Below, in pieces: positions 16,204 to 24,768 of a stretch of 64,000 nt of DNA (position 1 is its first letter; each line of letters begins with the position of its first letter). The position numbers were made by a program, and so were the translations under genes. Location of the stretch: the NCBI RefSeq assembly GCF_000661915.1, contig NZ_CP007509.1:806001-870000 (forward strand), read 5' to 3'. The DNA comes from Stutzerimonas decontaminans. GTDB taxonomy: Bacteria; Pseudomonadota; Gammaproteobacteria; Pseudomonadales; Pseudomonadaceae. The notes under the pieces were generated by a model that saw only the letters and a list, made by a program, of their open reading frames with translations, had not been told where the DNA came from and ran no database searches.

Positions 16204-18093
16204 ATGCCCTTAAATCTCAAGTTCAGCCAGAAGATTCTGTTGGCTGCTTCTCTGGTGGTTATCACTACCTTCGCACTCTTCACGCTGTACAACGATTATC
16301 TGCAGCGCAACGCCATCCGCGCGAATCTGGAAAGCTATCTCGACGAGATGGGTGAGGTGACGGCGCATAACATCCAGAACTGGCTGTCTGGGCGCATCCT
16401 TCTGGTGGAAAGCGCGGCGCAGACCATCGGCAGTGACGGTAGTACGGAACGTGCAGGCGATCTGTTCGAGCAGCGCGCGCTGGCCTCAACCTTCATGTTT
16501 ACCTATCTCGGCGGGGCGGATGGCAGCTACATCCTGCGTCCCTACGAGGAAATGCCGGCTGACTACGATGCGCGTACGCGCCCCTGGTACAAGGACGCCT
16601 TGTCCGCAAATGGCACGACGCTGACCGAGCCCTATGTAGATGCCACGCTGGACGAACTGGTGGTAACAGTAGCCACGCCAGCAAAGAACGGTGGGCGTAC
16701 GCTGGGCGTGGTCGGCGGGGATCTTGGACTGAAGACGCTGGTGGAGATGCTTAACGCACTGGACTTCGACGGCCTGGGTTATGCCTTTCTGATCAGTGCC
16801 GATGGCAAGGTACTGGTCCATCCAGACAGCAAGCGGGTGATGCAGTCGCTGCGTGACATCTATCCACAAAACACTCCGTCGCTCGACAGCCGCTATGTCG
16901 AGGTGCAGCTCAATGGGGCGCCGCGCATCCTCAGTTTCAGCCCGGTCAAGGGCCTACCTTCGGTGCAGTGGTATGTCGGCATATCGCTGGATCGCGACAA
17001 GGCCTATGCCGCGCTGGCCAGTTTTCGTACCACTGCACTGATCGCTACCATTGCCGCCGTAACGTTCATCTTGCTGTTGCTCGGCATGCTGATGCGCGTG
17101 CTGATGCGTCCGTTGACTGACATGGGCCGCGCCATGGCCAACATCGCCGAAGGTGAGGGCGATCTGACCCGGCGGCTGGCGGTGCAGTCGAAGGACGAAT
17201 TCGGCGAACTGGCCTCGGCGTTCAACCGCTTCGTCGAGCGTATTCATACCTCCATCCGCGAAGTGTCCTCCGCGACGCAGCAGGTCAATGAGGTTGCCGC
17301 CCGGGTGTTGGCAGCGTCCAACTCCTCGATGGCCAACTCCGATGAGCAGGCCAGCCGCACCAACAGCGTGGCGGCAGCGATCAACGAACTCGGCGCCGCC
17401 GCGCAGGAGATCGCGCGCAACGCGGCCGATGCCTCGCAGCAGGCCAGCGGTGCGCGGCATCAGGCCGAGGACGGTCGCCAGGTGGTGGAGCAGAACATTG
17501 CCGCGATGCGCGAGCTGTCGGCGAAGATCAGTGCGTCCTGTGCGCAGATCGAAGCGCTCAACGCCAAGACCGTCGACATTGGCCAGATTCTCGAGGTGAT
17601 CAAGGGCATTTCCGAGCAGACCAACCTGCTCGCGCTGAATGCCGCCATCGAGGCGGCACGGGCCGGTGAGGCGGGACGCGGTTTCGCCGTGGTCGCCGAC
17701 GAGGTGCGCAACTTGGCGCACCGCACCCAGAGTTCGGCGCAGGAAATCCAGCAGATGATCGAACAGCTGCAGGTCGGCGCCGGCGCCTCGGTGCAGACCA
17801 TGACCGAAAGCCAGCGCCAGAGCGAGTCGAGCGTCTCAATCGCCGACCGCGCCGGCGAGCGCCTCGGCGAGGTCACTCAGCGCATCGGCGAGATCGACGG
17901 CATGAACCAGTCGGTGGCCACCGCCACCGAGGAACAAACCGCGGTGATCGAGTCGCTGAACATGGACATCACCGAGATCAACACGCTGAACCAGCAGGGC
18001 GTGGAGAACCTGCAGTCGACCTTGCGCGCCTGCGGCGACCTGGACCAGCAGGCGCGCCGGCTCAAGCAGCTGGTGGACAGCTTCCGTATCTGA
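16204..18093 (+). CDS. Amino-acid-type chemoreceptor (dCache_1 methyl-accepting chemotaxis protein)
   Basis: A 629-residue chemoreceptor: membrane helix about 10-30, periplasmic dCache_1 domain about 35-275, second helix about 279-301, HAMP, and the signalling hairpin with [20 protein letters not shown]. The membrane-distal pocket has Tyr121, Arg126, Trp128, Tyr129, Tyr144, Asp146 and Asp173, the residues and even the numbering of the amino-acid-binding motif of P. aeruginosa PctA. That makes an L-amino-acid ligand likely. It sits directly after the aromatic amino acid catabolic genes but has its own promoter region and a terminator on both sides. Confidence 0.93.
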   Translation: MPLNLKFSQKILLAASLVVITTFALFTLYNDYLQRNAIRANLESYLDEMGEVTAHNIQNWLSGRILLVESAAQTIGSDGSTERAGDLFEQRALASTFMFTYLGGADGSYILRPYEEMPADYDARTRPWYKDALSANGTTLTEPYVDATLDELVVTVATPAKNGGRTLGVVGGDLGLKTLVEMLNALDFDGLGYAFLISADGKVLVHPDSKRVMQSLRDIYPQNTPSLDSRYVEVQLNGAPRILSFSPVKGLPSVQWYVGISLDRDKAYAALASFRTTALIATIAAVTFILLLLGMLMRVLMRPLTDMGRAMANIAEGEGDLTRRLAVQSKDEFGELASAFNRFVERIHTSIREVSSATQQVNEVAARVLAASNSSMANSDEQASRTNSVAAAINELGAAAQEIARNAADASQQASGARHQAEDGRQVVEQNIAAMRELSAKISASCAQIEALNAKTVDIGQILEVIKGISEQTNLLALNAAIEAARAGEAGRGFAVVADEVRNLAHRTQSSAQEIQQMIEQLQVGAGASVQTMTESQRQSESSVSIADRAGERLGEVTQRIGEIDGMNQSVATATEEQTAVIESLNMDITEINTLNQQGVENLQSTLRACGDLDQQARRLKQLVDSFRI

Positions 18094-18112
18094 CCGGAAC
18101 GGTGGTTCTAGA

Positions 18113-18133
18113 GGGCGCTGCGGCGCCCTTTTT
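18113..18133 (+). terminator. Rho-independent terminator after the chemoreceptor gene
   Basis: GGGCGC-TGCG-GCGCCC is a 6-bp GC stem with a tetraloop followed by TTTTT. Confidence 0.85.
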
Positions 18134-18215
18134 CATGGATGTGTTTTGCTCGCGGAGCAATGTGCTCGTGGCGGCAGTCTCAACTGTTCACGTCGCGCTT
18201 CAACAAGGAGGCTCC

Positions 18216-18896
18216 ATGAAAATTCTCATCGTGCTCACGTCCCACGACCAGCTGGGTGACACCGGCAAACAGACCGGCTTCTGGCTGGAGGAATTCGCCG
18301 CGCCGTATTACGTCTTCCTGGATGCCGGCGCGCAGGTGGTGCTGGCCTCGCCCAAGGGTGGCGAGCCGCCGCTCGACCCGAAAAGCGACGAGCCTGACGC
18401 CCAGACCGAAGCGACCGAGCGCTTCAACGGCGATGGCGAGGCGCAGACGTTGCTGGCCAACACCTATCGTCTGGATCAGGTTTCCGCCGAGGACTTCGAT
18501 GCGGTGTTCTACCCGGGCGGCCACGGCCCGTTGTGGGATCTGGTGGATAACCCGTCCTCCATCGCGCTGATCGAATCCTTCGTCAAGGCCGACAAGCCGG
18601 TGGCCGCGGTCTGCCATGCACCGGCGGCGCTGACCGAGGTGCGCGGCAAGGATGGCGAGTATCTGGTCAAGGGCAAGCGGGTCACCGGCTTCACCAATGG
18701 CGAGGAAGCCGGTGTGGAGCTGACCGAAGTGGTGCCGTTTCTGCTGGAAGACCGCCTGCGTGAACGCGGTGGCCAGTACAGTAAGGGCGAGGACTGGAAG
18801 CCCTATGTGCAGGTCGACGGTTTGCTGGTGACCGGGCAGAACCCAGCCTCATCGGAAGCGGCGGCGCAGGAACTGCTCAAGCTGCTGCGCGGTTGA
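18216..18896 (+). CDS. DJ-1/PfpI superfamily protein (Hsp31-like)
   Basis: A 226-residue type 1 glutamine amidotransferase-like protein. The nucleophile elbow AAVCHAPAAL (Cys near residue 133) and YPGGHGPLWDL around residues 106-116 are those of Hsp31-like DJ-1 proteins, which act as glyoxalase III, deglycase or chaperone enzymes; the exact activity cannot be read. ATG 18216 with AAGGAGGC was chosen over an upstream start in non-conserved sequence. It converges on the EAL gene four bases beyond its stop. Confidence 0.88.
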   Translation: MKILIVLTSHDQLGDTGKQTGFWLEEFAAPYYVFLDAGAQVVLASPKGGEPPLDPKSDEPDAQTEATERFNGDGEAQTLLANTYRLDQVSAEDFDAVFYPGGHGPLWDLVDNPSSIALIESFVKADKPVAAVCHAPAALTEVRGKDGEYLVKGKRVTGFTNGEEAGVELTEVVPFLLEDRLRERGGQYSKGEDWKPYVQVDGLLVTGQNPASSEAAAQELLKLLRG

Positions 18897-18900
18897 CGCC

Positions 18901-19713
18901 TCACTGCGGCCAGGCGAGCTGTTCCGCCTGACCGCAGGCTTCGAACAACGGCCTGCCGAACAGATAACCCTGCATCAGATGGATGCCCAGATCGAACAGG
19001 GCGCTGCATTCGTCTGCGGTTTCGACACCCTCGCCGATCACCTGAATGCCCAGTTCTTCGCACATCGCCACCGTCGCCCTGACGATGGCCTGGCGTGTGC
19101 GGCTCTGGTCGATGCCGCGGATCAGGTCCATGTCCAGCTTGATGATGTCCGGCTGGAAGTCGGCCAGCAGGTTGAGCCCGGCGAAGCCCGCACCGAAGTC
19201 GTCGATGGCGGTGAGAAAGCCAATGCGCTGGTATTCGCGGAACACTTCGGTCAGCCATCTTCCATCGCTGATGCGCTCGCCTTCGACGGTCTCGAAGATG
19301 ATCCGCTCGATGGGAAAGTCATGGGCGCGGGCGGTTTCCAGTGTGGAGCGGATGCACAGCTCTGGGCGGTAGATCGCGTTGGGCATGAAATTGATCGACA
19401 GTCTGCTCTGCATGCCCAGCCTGGAAGCGGTCTTGATCGCCTTGACCCGACCGGCCTGGTCGAAGCGGAACCGATTGTCTTCGTTGACCTGTGACAGCAC
19501 GCTGGACGCCGGCTCGCCGCCGAGACCGCGTACCAGTGCCTCATGGGCGAATATCTGCCGGCTGCGCAGGTCGACGATCGGCTGGAAGGCGTAGCTGAAG
19601 CCGAAGCCCAGGCGTTCGCCACTGGCGCAACTGGGGCAGGCTCCATGCTCGGCGGCGCCGTGGCACGGAGATCCGGCTGGAGCAGGGTTGTTGCTGGTGT
19701 TGCTCGAACTCAT
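18901..19713 (-). CDS. EAL-domain cyclic-di-GMP phosphodiesterase with N-terminal Cys/His cluster
   Basis: A 270-residue stand-alone EAL protein. The catalytic signature appears intact: HEALVRG (the EAL motif), INFMPN, FETVEGERI, DDFGAGFAGLNLLADFQPDIIKLD, and IGEGVET, followed by LMQGYLFGRP. It should hydrolyse c-di-GMP in the cytoplasm. Before the EAL domain the first 30 residues carry Cys17, His18, His23, Cys26 and Cys29, a cluster that could bind a metal or report redox state. There is no membrane segment or GGDEF domain. Confidence 0.92.
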   Translation of the reverse strand: MSSSNTSNNPAPAGSPCHGAAEHGACPSCASGERLGFGFSYAFQPIVDLRSRQIFAHEALVRGLGGEPASSVLSQVNEDNRFRFDQAGRVKAIKTASRLGMQSRLSINFMPNAIYRPELCIRSTLETARAHDFPIERIIFETVEGERISDGRWLTEVFREYQRIGFLTAIDDFGAGFAGLNLLADFQPDIIKLDMDLIRGIDQSRTRQAIVRATVAMCEELGIQVIGEGVETADECSALFDLGIHLMQGYLFGRPLFEACGQAEQLAWPQ

Positions 19714-19830
19714 GGGCGCACTCGATTGGACCGGCTGATAGCAGGTTAGCGGCTGTGCATTCGATCACTGAAGGCCACTGGTCTGCCAGTACTGTGTGCA
19801 TGACGGCCTCGAATCCCTTGCCGCCGCGGG

Positions 19831-21495
19831 TCAGTGGTTTGGCTTCTGCCCCAGCTCCTCGATCAGGCTGCGCGCGGCGAAGTCCGCCGCATCGGTGAAG
19901 GGGTTTAGCACACGGGCGACGCCTGCCGCATTCAGTGCCTTGCCATGCTGGTCATCACGTACCACACCGGCGATCTTGCCCTGGAAGCCGGCATGCTTGA
20001 GTGCATGCAGAAAGGCACGATTGGCCTCCCACTGCGGAAAGCTGGTGACCACCCATTCGGCATGCTGCAGCGGTAGCGACTCGAGAAAGCTCGGGTCCTC
20101 GCCATCGCCGAAACGCACCGGCAGCCTGCTGCGACGCAGGGTGCGCACGGCTTCCGGGTCGAAGTCCACACCGAGCACCGGCATCCGCGCCGCCGCCAGC
20201 TGCTGCAGCAGGCGCGAGCCATAACGGCCCAGACCGAAGATGATGATGCGCGGATGGCCCTGCGGTTTGCCCTGCGCCTCCACTTCCAGTTCGCGATAGG
20301 GGCGCTTGCGTTCGAACACGCCGAGCCAGGGCGCCAGCCGTTCGTAGAGCGGTTGCGAGAACAGGATCATGTAGGTCGAGAGCATGATGGTGACCAGCCC
20401 GACCAGAGTGGTCAGCCCCAGCGCCTCCGGCCCGACATGGCCAAGGGTGATGCCCATGGCGACGAAGACGATGGAGAACTCGCTGATCTGCGCCACGGTC
20501 AGCCCGGCGAGAAAGCCGGTGCGCTTGCGATAACCCATGTAGCCCATGATCGCCATGACGATCAGCGGGTTGCCGATCAGTACGAATAGCGCCAGCACTA
20601 TCGCCGGCAGGATCTCGTTGCCGAGGGTGGAGAAATCCAGTTTTCCGCCCAGGTCGATGAAGAAGAACAGCAGCATGAAATCGCGGATGCCGGTCAGTCG
20701 CGCATTCATCGCTTCACGGTAGGACGTGGAGGCCAGCGAGAAGCCGGCGACGAAGGCCCCGGCCTCCTTGCTGAAGCCGCTGTACTCGCCCAGCGCGGCC
20801 AGCCCGGTGCCCCAGGCAATGGCGAAGATCAGTAGCAGCTCCTGCGAACGCGCCATGCGGCTGACCAGATTCGGCAGCACGTAGCGCATCAGCAGGTAGA
20901 GCAGCACGGCCGCACCGCCCAGGCGCAGCAGCAGCGAGCCGGACACCTCGGCCCAGCCGGCATCGCCGGCGCCGCGCAGGGCGCTCATGGTCATCATCGC
21001 CAGCACCACGGCCAGGTCCTGAACGATCAGGAAGCCGACCGCAATGCGCCCGTGCAGCGAGTCCAGCTCGTGTTTATCCGAGAGCAGCTTGACGATGATG
21101 ATGGTGCTGGAGAAGGTCAGCGCCACTGCGATGTAGATCGCCTCCATGGCGCTCTTGCCCATCAGCAGGGTCAGCGCGAAGCCGAACACAATGGTGAACG
21201 TCAGCTGCCCGAGCCCGGTGGCCAGCGCCACCGGGCCGATGTTGCGGATATGCGCGAGGTCGAGCTTGAGGCCGACGACGAACAGCAGCACGGCAACGCC
21301 GACTTCGGCCAGTAGATGGATCTGATCCGTGGCGTTGACCGGGCCGAACACCGCCGGGCCCAGCAGGATGCCGACCACGATGTAGGAGATCAGCAAAGGC
21401 TGACGCAAGCTCACGGCAATCGCGCCGACCACCGCCGAGATGATCAGCAACAGGGCGAATTCGGCAAAGGGGCCGTGGGCGAGCAGCGCTTCCAT
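19831..21495 (-). CDS. Kef/YbaL-type monovalent cation:proton antiporter with RCK domain
   Basis: A 554-residue CPA2-family transporter. The first 380 residues form about 12 membrane helices, including SYIVVGILLGPAVFG and ALTFSSTIIIVKLLSDK. The C-terminal cytoplasmic part is an RCK/TrkA-N Rossmann domain beginning IIIFGLGRYGSRLLQQL and containing VVRDDQHG. Such proteins move potassium or sodium against protons and are gated by nucleotides or thiols. No KefF/KefG-like partner is next to it. It is monocistronic, divergent from the helicase gene. Confidence 0.9.
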   Translation of the reverse strand: MEALLAHGPFAEFALLLIISAVVGAIAVSLRQPLLISYIVVGILLGPAVFGPVNATDQIHLLAEVGVAVLLFVVGLKLDLAHIRNIGPVALATGLGQLTFTIVFGFALTLLMGKSAMEAIYIAVALTFSSTIIIVKLLSDKHELDSLHGRIAVGFLIVQDLAVVLAMMTMSALRGAGDAGWAEVSGSLLLRLGGAAVLLYLLMRYVLPNLVSRMARSQELLLIFAIAWGTGLAALGEYSGFSKEAGAFVAGFSLASTSYREAMNARLTGIRDFMLLFFFIDLGGKLDFSTLGNEILPAIVLALFVLIGNPLIVMAIMGYMGYRKRTGFLAGLTVAQISEFSIVFVAMGITLGHVGPEALGLTTLVGLVTIMLSTYMILFSQPLYERLAPWLGVFERKRPYRELEVEAQGKPQGHPRIIIFGLGRYGSRLLQQLAAARMPVLGVDFDPEAVRTLRRSRLPVRFGDGEDPSFLESLPLQHAEWVVTSFPQWEANRAFLHALKHAGFQGKIAGVVRDDQHGKALNAAGVARVLNPFTDAADFAARSLIEELGQKPNH

Positions 21496-21706
21496 CGATG
21501 TCTCCGTGAAGGTAATTGTTTGACGCCGCGGCGCCGCGCCTATCCTGCGGCAGTGCGTTGTTCGCCGCCACCGTCGGGTGGTGGCAAAACGTAAATCCGC
21601 TCAAGCGGTTTTTCTCGCCCATGAGGTGTGGCTGAGCGAGCGCTGCCGGGCTGCTGCTAGAATCCGCTCTTTTTTCATCCCGCCGAAACGGCGCTGCGAG
21701 CCTGCC

Positions 21707-23032
21707 ATGACTTTCGCCTCCCTGGGCCTGATCGATCCGCTGCTGCGGACCCTGGAAACCCTCGACTATCGCAAGCCGACGCCGGTTCAGGCCGAAGCCA
21801 TACCTGCCGTGCTCAAGGGCCGCGACCTGATGGCGGCGGCGCAGACCGGCACCGGCAAGACCGCCGGTTTCGCCCTGCCATTGCTGCAGCGCCTGACCAT
21901 GCACGGCGCCAAGGTGGCAAGCAATTCGGTGCGCGCGCTGGTACTGGTGCCGACCCGCGAGCTGGCCGAGCAGGTCCACGAGAGCTTTCGCGTGTACGGG
22001 CAGAATCTGCCGCTGCGCACCTACGCGGTGTACGGCGGGGTCAGCATCAATCCGCAGATGATGGCGCTGCGCAAGGGCATCGACGTGCTGGTGGCGACGC
22101 CCGGTCGCCTGCTCGATCTGTACCGGCAGAATGCGGTGGGCTTCAATCAGCTGCAGGCGCTGGTGCTCGACGAGGCCGATCGCATGCTCGATCTGGGCTT
22201 TGCCGATGAGCTGGACCAGCTGTTCTCAGCCCTGCCGAAGAAGCGCCAGACCCTGCTGTTCTCCGCGACCTTTTCCGAGCCGATCCGGCAGATGGCCCGC
22301 GAGCTGCTGCGCGATCCGCTGTCAGTCGAGGTCAGCCCGCGCAATGCCGCGGCGAAGACGGTCAAGCAATGGCTGGTGCCGGTGGACAAGAAGCGCAAGA
22401 GCGAACTGTTCCTGCACCTGCTGGCAGATAAGCGCTGGGGCCAGGTGCTGGTGTTCGTCAAGACGCGCAAGGGCGTCGATCAGCTGGTCGACGAGCTGCA
22501 GGCTGCGGGCATTTCCAGCGATGCGATCCACGGCGACAAGCCACAGGCCTCTCGACTGCGGGCGCTGGAGCGCTTCAAGGCGGGCGAAGTGCAGGTGCTG
22601 GTGGCGACCGATGTCGCCGCGCGCGGGCTGGACATCCATGATCTGCCGCAGGTGGTCAACTTCGACCTGCCGATCGTCGCCGAGGATTACGTGCACCGCA
22701 TCGGCCGTACCGGTCGCGCCGGCGCCACGGGCGAAGCGGTTTCCCTGGTCAGTGCCGATGAAGTCGATCAGCTCGCCGCCATCGAAACCCTGATCAACCA
22801 GGTGCTGCCGCGCCACGACGAGCTGGGCTTCGTGCCGGACCATCGTGTGCCGACCACCACACTGGGCGGGCAGATCATCAAGAAGCCGAAGAAACCGAAA
22901 AAGCCCAAGGATGCCGGCGGCAAGGGCAAGATCCATCTCGGCAACTGGTTCGACGAGAGCGAAAAGCCCAACGCCAAACCCATTCGCAAGGTGCCGAGCC
23001 TGGGTGGTGGCAAGCCTGCGAAGAAGCGCTGA
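21707..23032 (+). CDS. rhlE: DEAD-box RNA helicase, RhlE type
   Basis: A 441-residue ATP-dependent RNA helicase. Motifs in order: the Q-motif YRKPTPVQAEAIP, Walker A AQTGTGKT, PTRELAEQ, ATPGRLLDL, DEAD in VLDEADRMLDLGF, SATFS, and the C-terminal VATDVAARGLDI and HRIGRTGRAG. The tail is lysine-rich (KKPKKPKKPK) and ends in KIHLGNWFDES, as in other gammaproteobacterial RhlE proteins. I start at ATG 21707; the frame upstream is open but not family-like. Likely role: ribosome assembly or RNA turnover. Confidence 0.92.
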   Translation: MTFASLGLIDPLLRTLETLDYRKPTPVQAEAIPAVLKGRDLMAAAQTGTGKTAGFALPLLQRLTMHGAKVASNSVRALVLVPTRELAEQVHESFRVYGQNLPLRTYAVYGGVSINPQMMALRKGIDVLVATPGRLLDLYRQNAVGFNQLQALVLDEADRMLDLGFADELDQLFSALPKKRQTLLFSATFSEPIRQMARELLRDPLSVEVSPRNAAAKTVKQWLVPVDKKRKSELFLHLLADKRWGQVLVFVKTRKGVDQLVDELQAAGISSDAIHGDKPQASRLRALERFKAGEVQVLVATDVAARGLDIHDLPQVVNFDLPIVAEDYVHRIGRTGRAGATGEAVSLVSADEVDQLAAIETLINQVLPRHDELGFVPDHRVPTTTLGGQIIKKPKKPKKPKDAGGKGKIHLGNWFDESEKPNAKPIRKVPSLGGGKPAKKR

Positions 23033-23102
23033 GCATCGTAGAGGCACGGGCTAAGCTCTTTCGAACCAGGTGCTAAGGCGCTGCATGTGGGGATAACGAT
23101 GC

Positions 23103-23408
23103 ATGGGTAGCAAGACGGCCGCACTCATACTGCTGGCTGGCGCGCTGTTTGGCGCGGCTGCAGAGGCTTCCATGAGGTGTGGCACGCGCTTGGTTCATCT
23201 GGGTGACACACGTGAGCAGGTCGAGGCCAAGTGCGGGCCCGCCGATAGCCAAACCTTCGAAGAACCGTCGCTGCGCAGCGACGGCGTCGTACAACCGGGT
23301 GCCGTCAGGATCGACCGCTGGGCCTACGGCCCGCGATACGGCGCGCACCACCATCTGCGCGTCATTGACGGCAGCCTGGTTGAAATCCGCATGGAGCGTA
23401 ACCCGTAG
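23103..23408 (+). CDS. DUF2845-like small secreted protein
   Basis: A 101-residue protein with a signal peptide (residues 1-22, ending AAEAS). The mature part has the CGTRLVHLGDTREQVEAKCGPAD motif, with two cysteines that could form a disulfide, then a WAYGPRYGAHHHLRVIDGSLVEIR strand region. This is the pattern of the DUF2845 family of Pseudomonas periplasmic proteins. Function unknown. Confidence 0.75.
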   Translation: MGSKTAALILLAGALFGAAAEASMRCGTRLVHLGDTREQVEAKCGPADSQTFEEPSLRSDGVVQPGAVRIDRWAYGPRYGAHHHLRVIDGSLVEIRMERNP

Positions 23409-23712
23409 GGCGCGGATACGCTGAGTTGGCTACACGGGAATCTGCCGGTTACGGCGTAGCCCGGGCCGGGCCCGCTTGTGCGTCGGCGCTGGTGAATGCG
23501 CCAATCACTGCCAGAGCCACCATCCACATCTCGGGTTCGCCAGGTGCAGGCGGTTGCCAGCAATAGGTACTGCCCCGGGCCGCGGCCGTCGGATATGAGG
23601 CCGATACCGCTCGACGGGCGGTCTAGAGCGTCGCGTGATGATTGATCTGGGTCTAGGCTTGCTCCGGTCTGCCCAATGCAGACTCGAACGTCCCGAATCA
23701 AGGAGCAAGCCC
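23409..23712. other. Intergenic region without a recognised gene
   Basis: About 300 bases. A short minus-strand frame that looks like a signal peptide (MVALAVIGAFTSADAQA, then 7 more residues and a stop) lies near 23437-23510 but has no mature protein. The only other signal is the FNR-like box at 23642. Confidence 0.5.
23642..23655 (+). promoter_or_regulatory. FNR/ANR-like box upstream of adhP
   Basis: TTGATCTGGGTCTA matches TTGAT-N4-ATCAA in the left half and in two of five bases of the right half; compared with the GTCAA half of the narK box it differs at one base. It lies 58 bases before the adhP start. Homologous adhA in P. aeruginosa is, as I recall, under Anr control. Confidence 0.4.
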
Positions 23713-24735
23713 ATGACCCAAACCATGAAAGCTGCAGTCGTTCACGCCTTCGGTGAGCCGCTGCGCCTCGAGGAAGTCAAGGTGCCGATGCCCGGCCCAG
23801 GACAGATCCTGGTGAAGATTGCCGCTTCCGGCGTATGCCACACCGACCTGCATGCCGCCGAGGGCGATTGGCCGGTCAAGCCAGCCCTGCCGTTCATTCC
23901 CGGCCACGAAGGTGTAGGTCATGTGGCGGCCGTTGGCGCCGGCGTAACACGTGTCAAGGAGGGTGATCGCGTCGGTGTGCCCTGGCTGTATACCGCCTGC
24001 GGTTGCTGCGAGCACTGCCTAACCGGCTGGGAAACCCTCTGCGAGGGCCAGCAGAACACCGGCTATTCGGTGAACGGTGGCTACGCCGAGTACGTGCTGG
24101 CTGATCCGAACTATGTAGGCATCCTGCCGAAGAACGTGGAGTTCGACGAGATCGCGCCGATCCTCTGTGCTGGGGTCACCGTCTACAAGGGCCTTAAAGT
24201 CACCGGGGCCCGACCCGGGCAATGGGTGGTGATCTCCGGTATCGGCGGCCTTGGCCATGTCGCCGTGCAGTACGCCAAGGCCATGGGGCTGCACGTGGTG
24301 GCGGTGGATGTAGATGATGCCAAGCTCGAGCTGGCCAAGCGCCTGGGCGCCAATCTGACCATCAACGCGCGCACGGAAAACCCCGTGGAAGTGGTGCAGC
24401 GCGACATCGGCGGTGCCCATGGCGTGCTGGTGACCGCCGTGTCCAACAGCGCCTTCGGCCAGGCCATCGGTATGGCCCGCCGGCGTGGCACCGTGGCCCT
24501 GGTCGGCCTGCCGCCGGGAGATTTCCCGACGCCGATCTTCGATGTGGTGCTCAAGGCGATCAGCATCACCGGCTCCATCGTCGGCACCCGCGCCGACCTG
24601 CAGGAGGCACTGGACTTCGCGGGCGAGGGACTGGTCAAGGCGACCATCCACACCGACAGCCTCGACAACATCAACCAGATCCTCGATGACATGCGCGCCG
24701 GCCGCATCGAAGGGCGGATCGTGCTGAAGATGTAG
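23713..24735 (+). CDS. adhP: Zinc-dependent alcohol dehydrogenase AdhP type
   Basis: A 340-residue NAD-dependent medium-chain alcohol dehydrogenase, acting on ethanol and short primary alcohols. Catalytic zinc ligands are in [12 protein letters not shown] and GHEGVGHV, structural zinc ligands in [15 protein letters not shown], and the Rossmann motif is [20 protein letters not shown] 23713 follows AAGGAGC. Monocistronic, with a candidate FNR/ANR-type box upstream. Confidence 0.95.
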   Translation: MTQTMKAAVVHAFGEPLRLEEVKVPMPGPGQILVKIAASGVCHTDLHAAEGDWPVKPALPFIPGHEGVGHVAAVGAGVTRVKEGDRVGVPWLYTACGCCEHCLTGWETLCEGQQNTGYSVNGGYAEYVLADPNYVGILPKNVEFDEIAPILCAGVTVYKGLKVTGARPGQWVVISGIGGLGHVAVQYAKAMGLHVVAVDVDDAKLELAKRLGANLTINARTENPVEVVQRDIGGAHGVLVTAVSNSAFGQAIGMARRRGTVALVGLPPGDFPTPIFDVVLKAISITGSIVGTRADLQEALDFAGEGLVKATIHTDSLDNINQILDDMRAGRIEGRIVLKM

Positions 24736-24768
24736 GGCACCGCGCGGCCAATCGCCCGGCGGTTGGCC

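Noticed and set aside
23437..23510. Short minus-strand peptide MVALAVIGAFTSADAQAG
   Set aside because: Looks like a signal peptide but stops after 24 residues and has no clear ribosome binding site; possibly a remnant, not a supportable gene.
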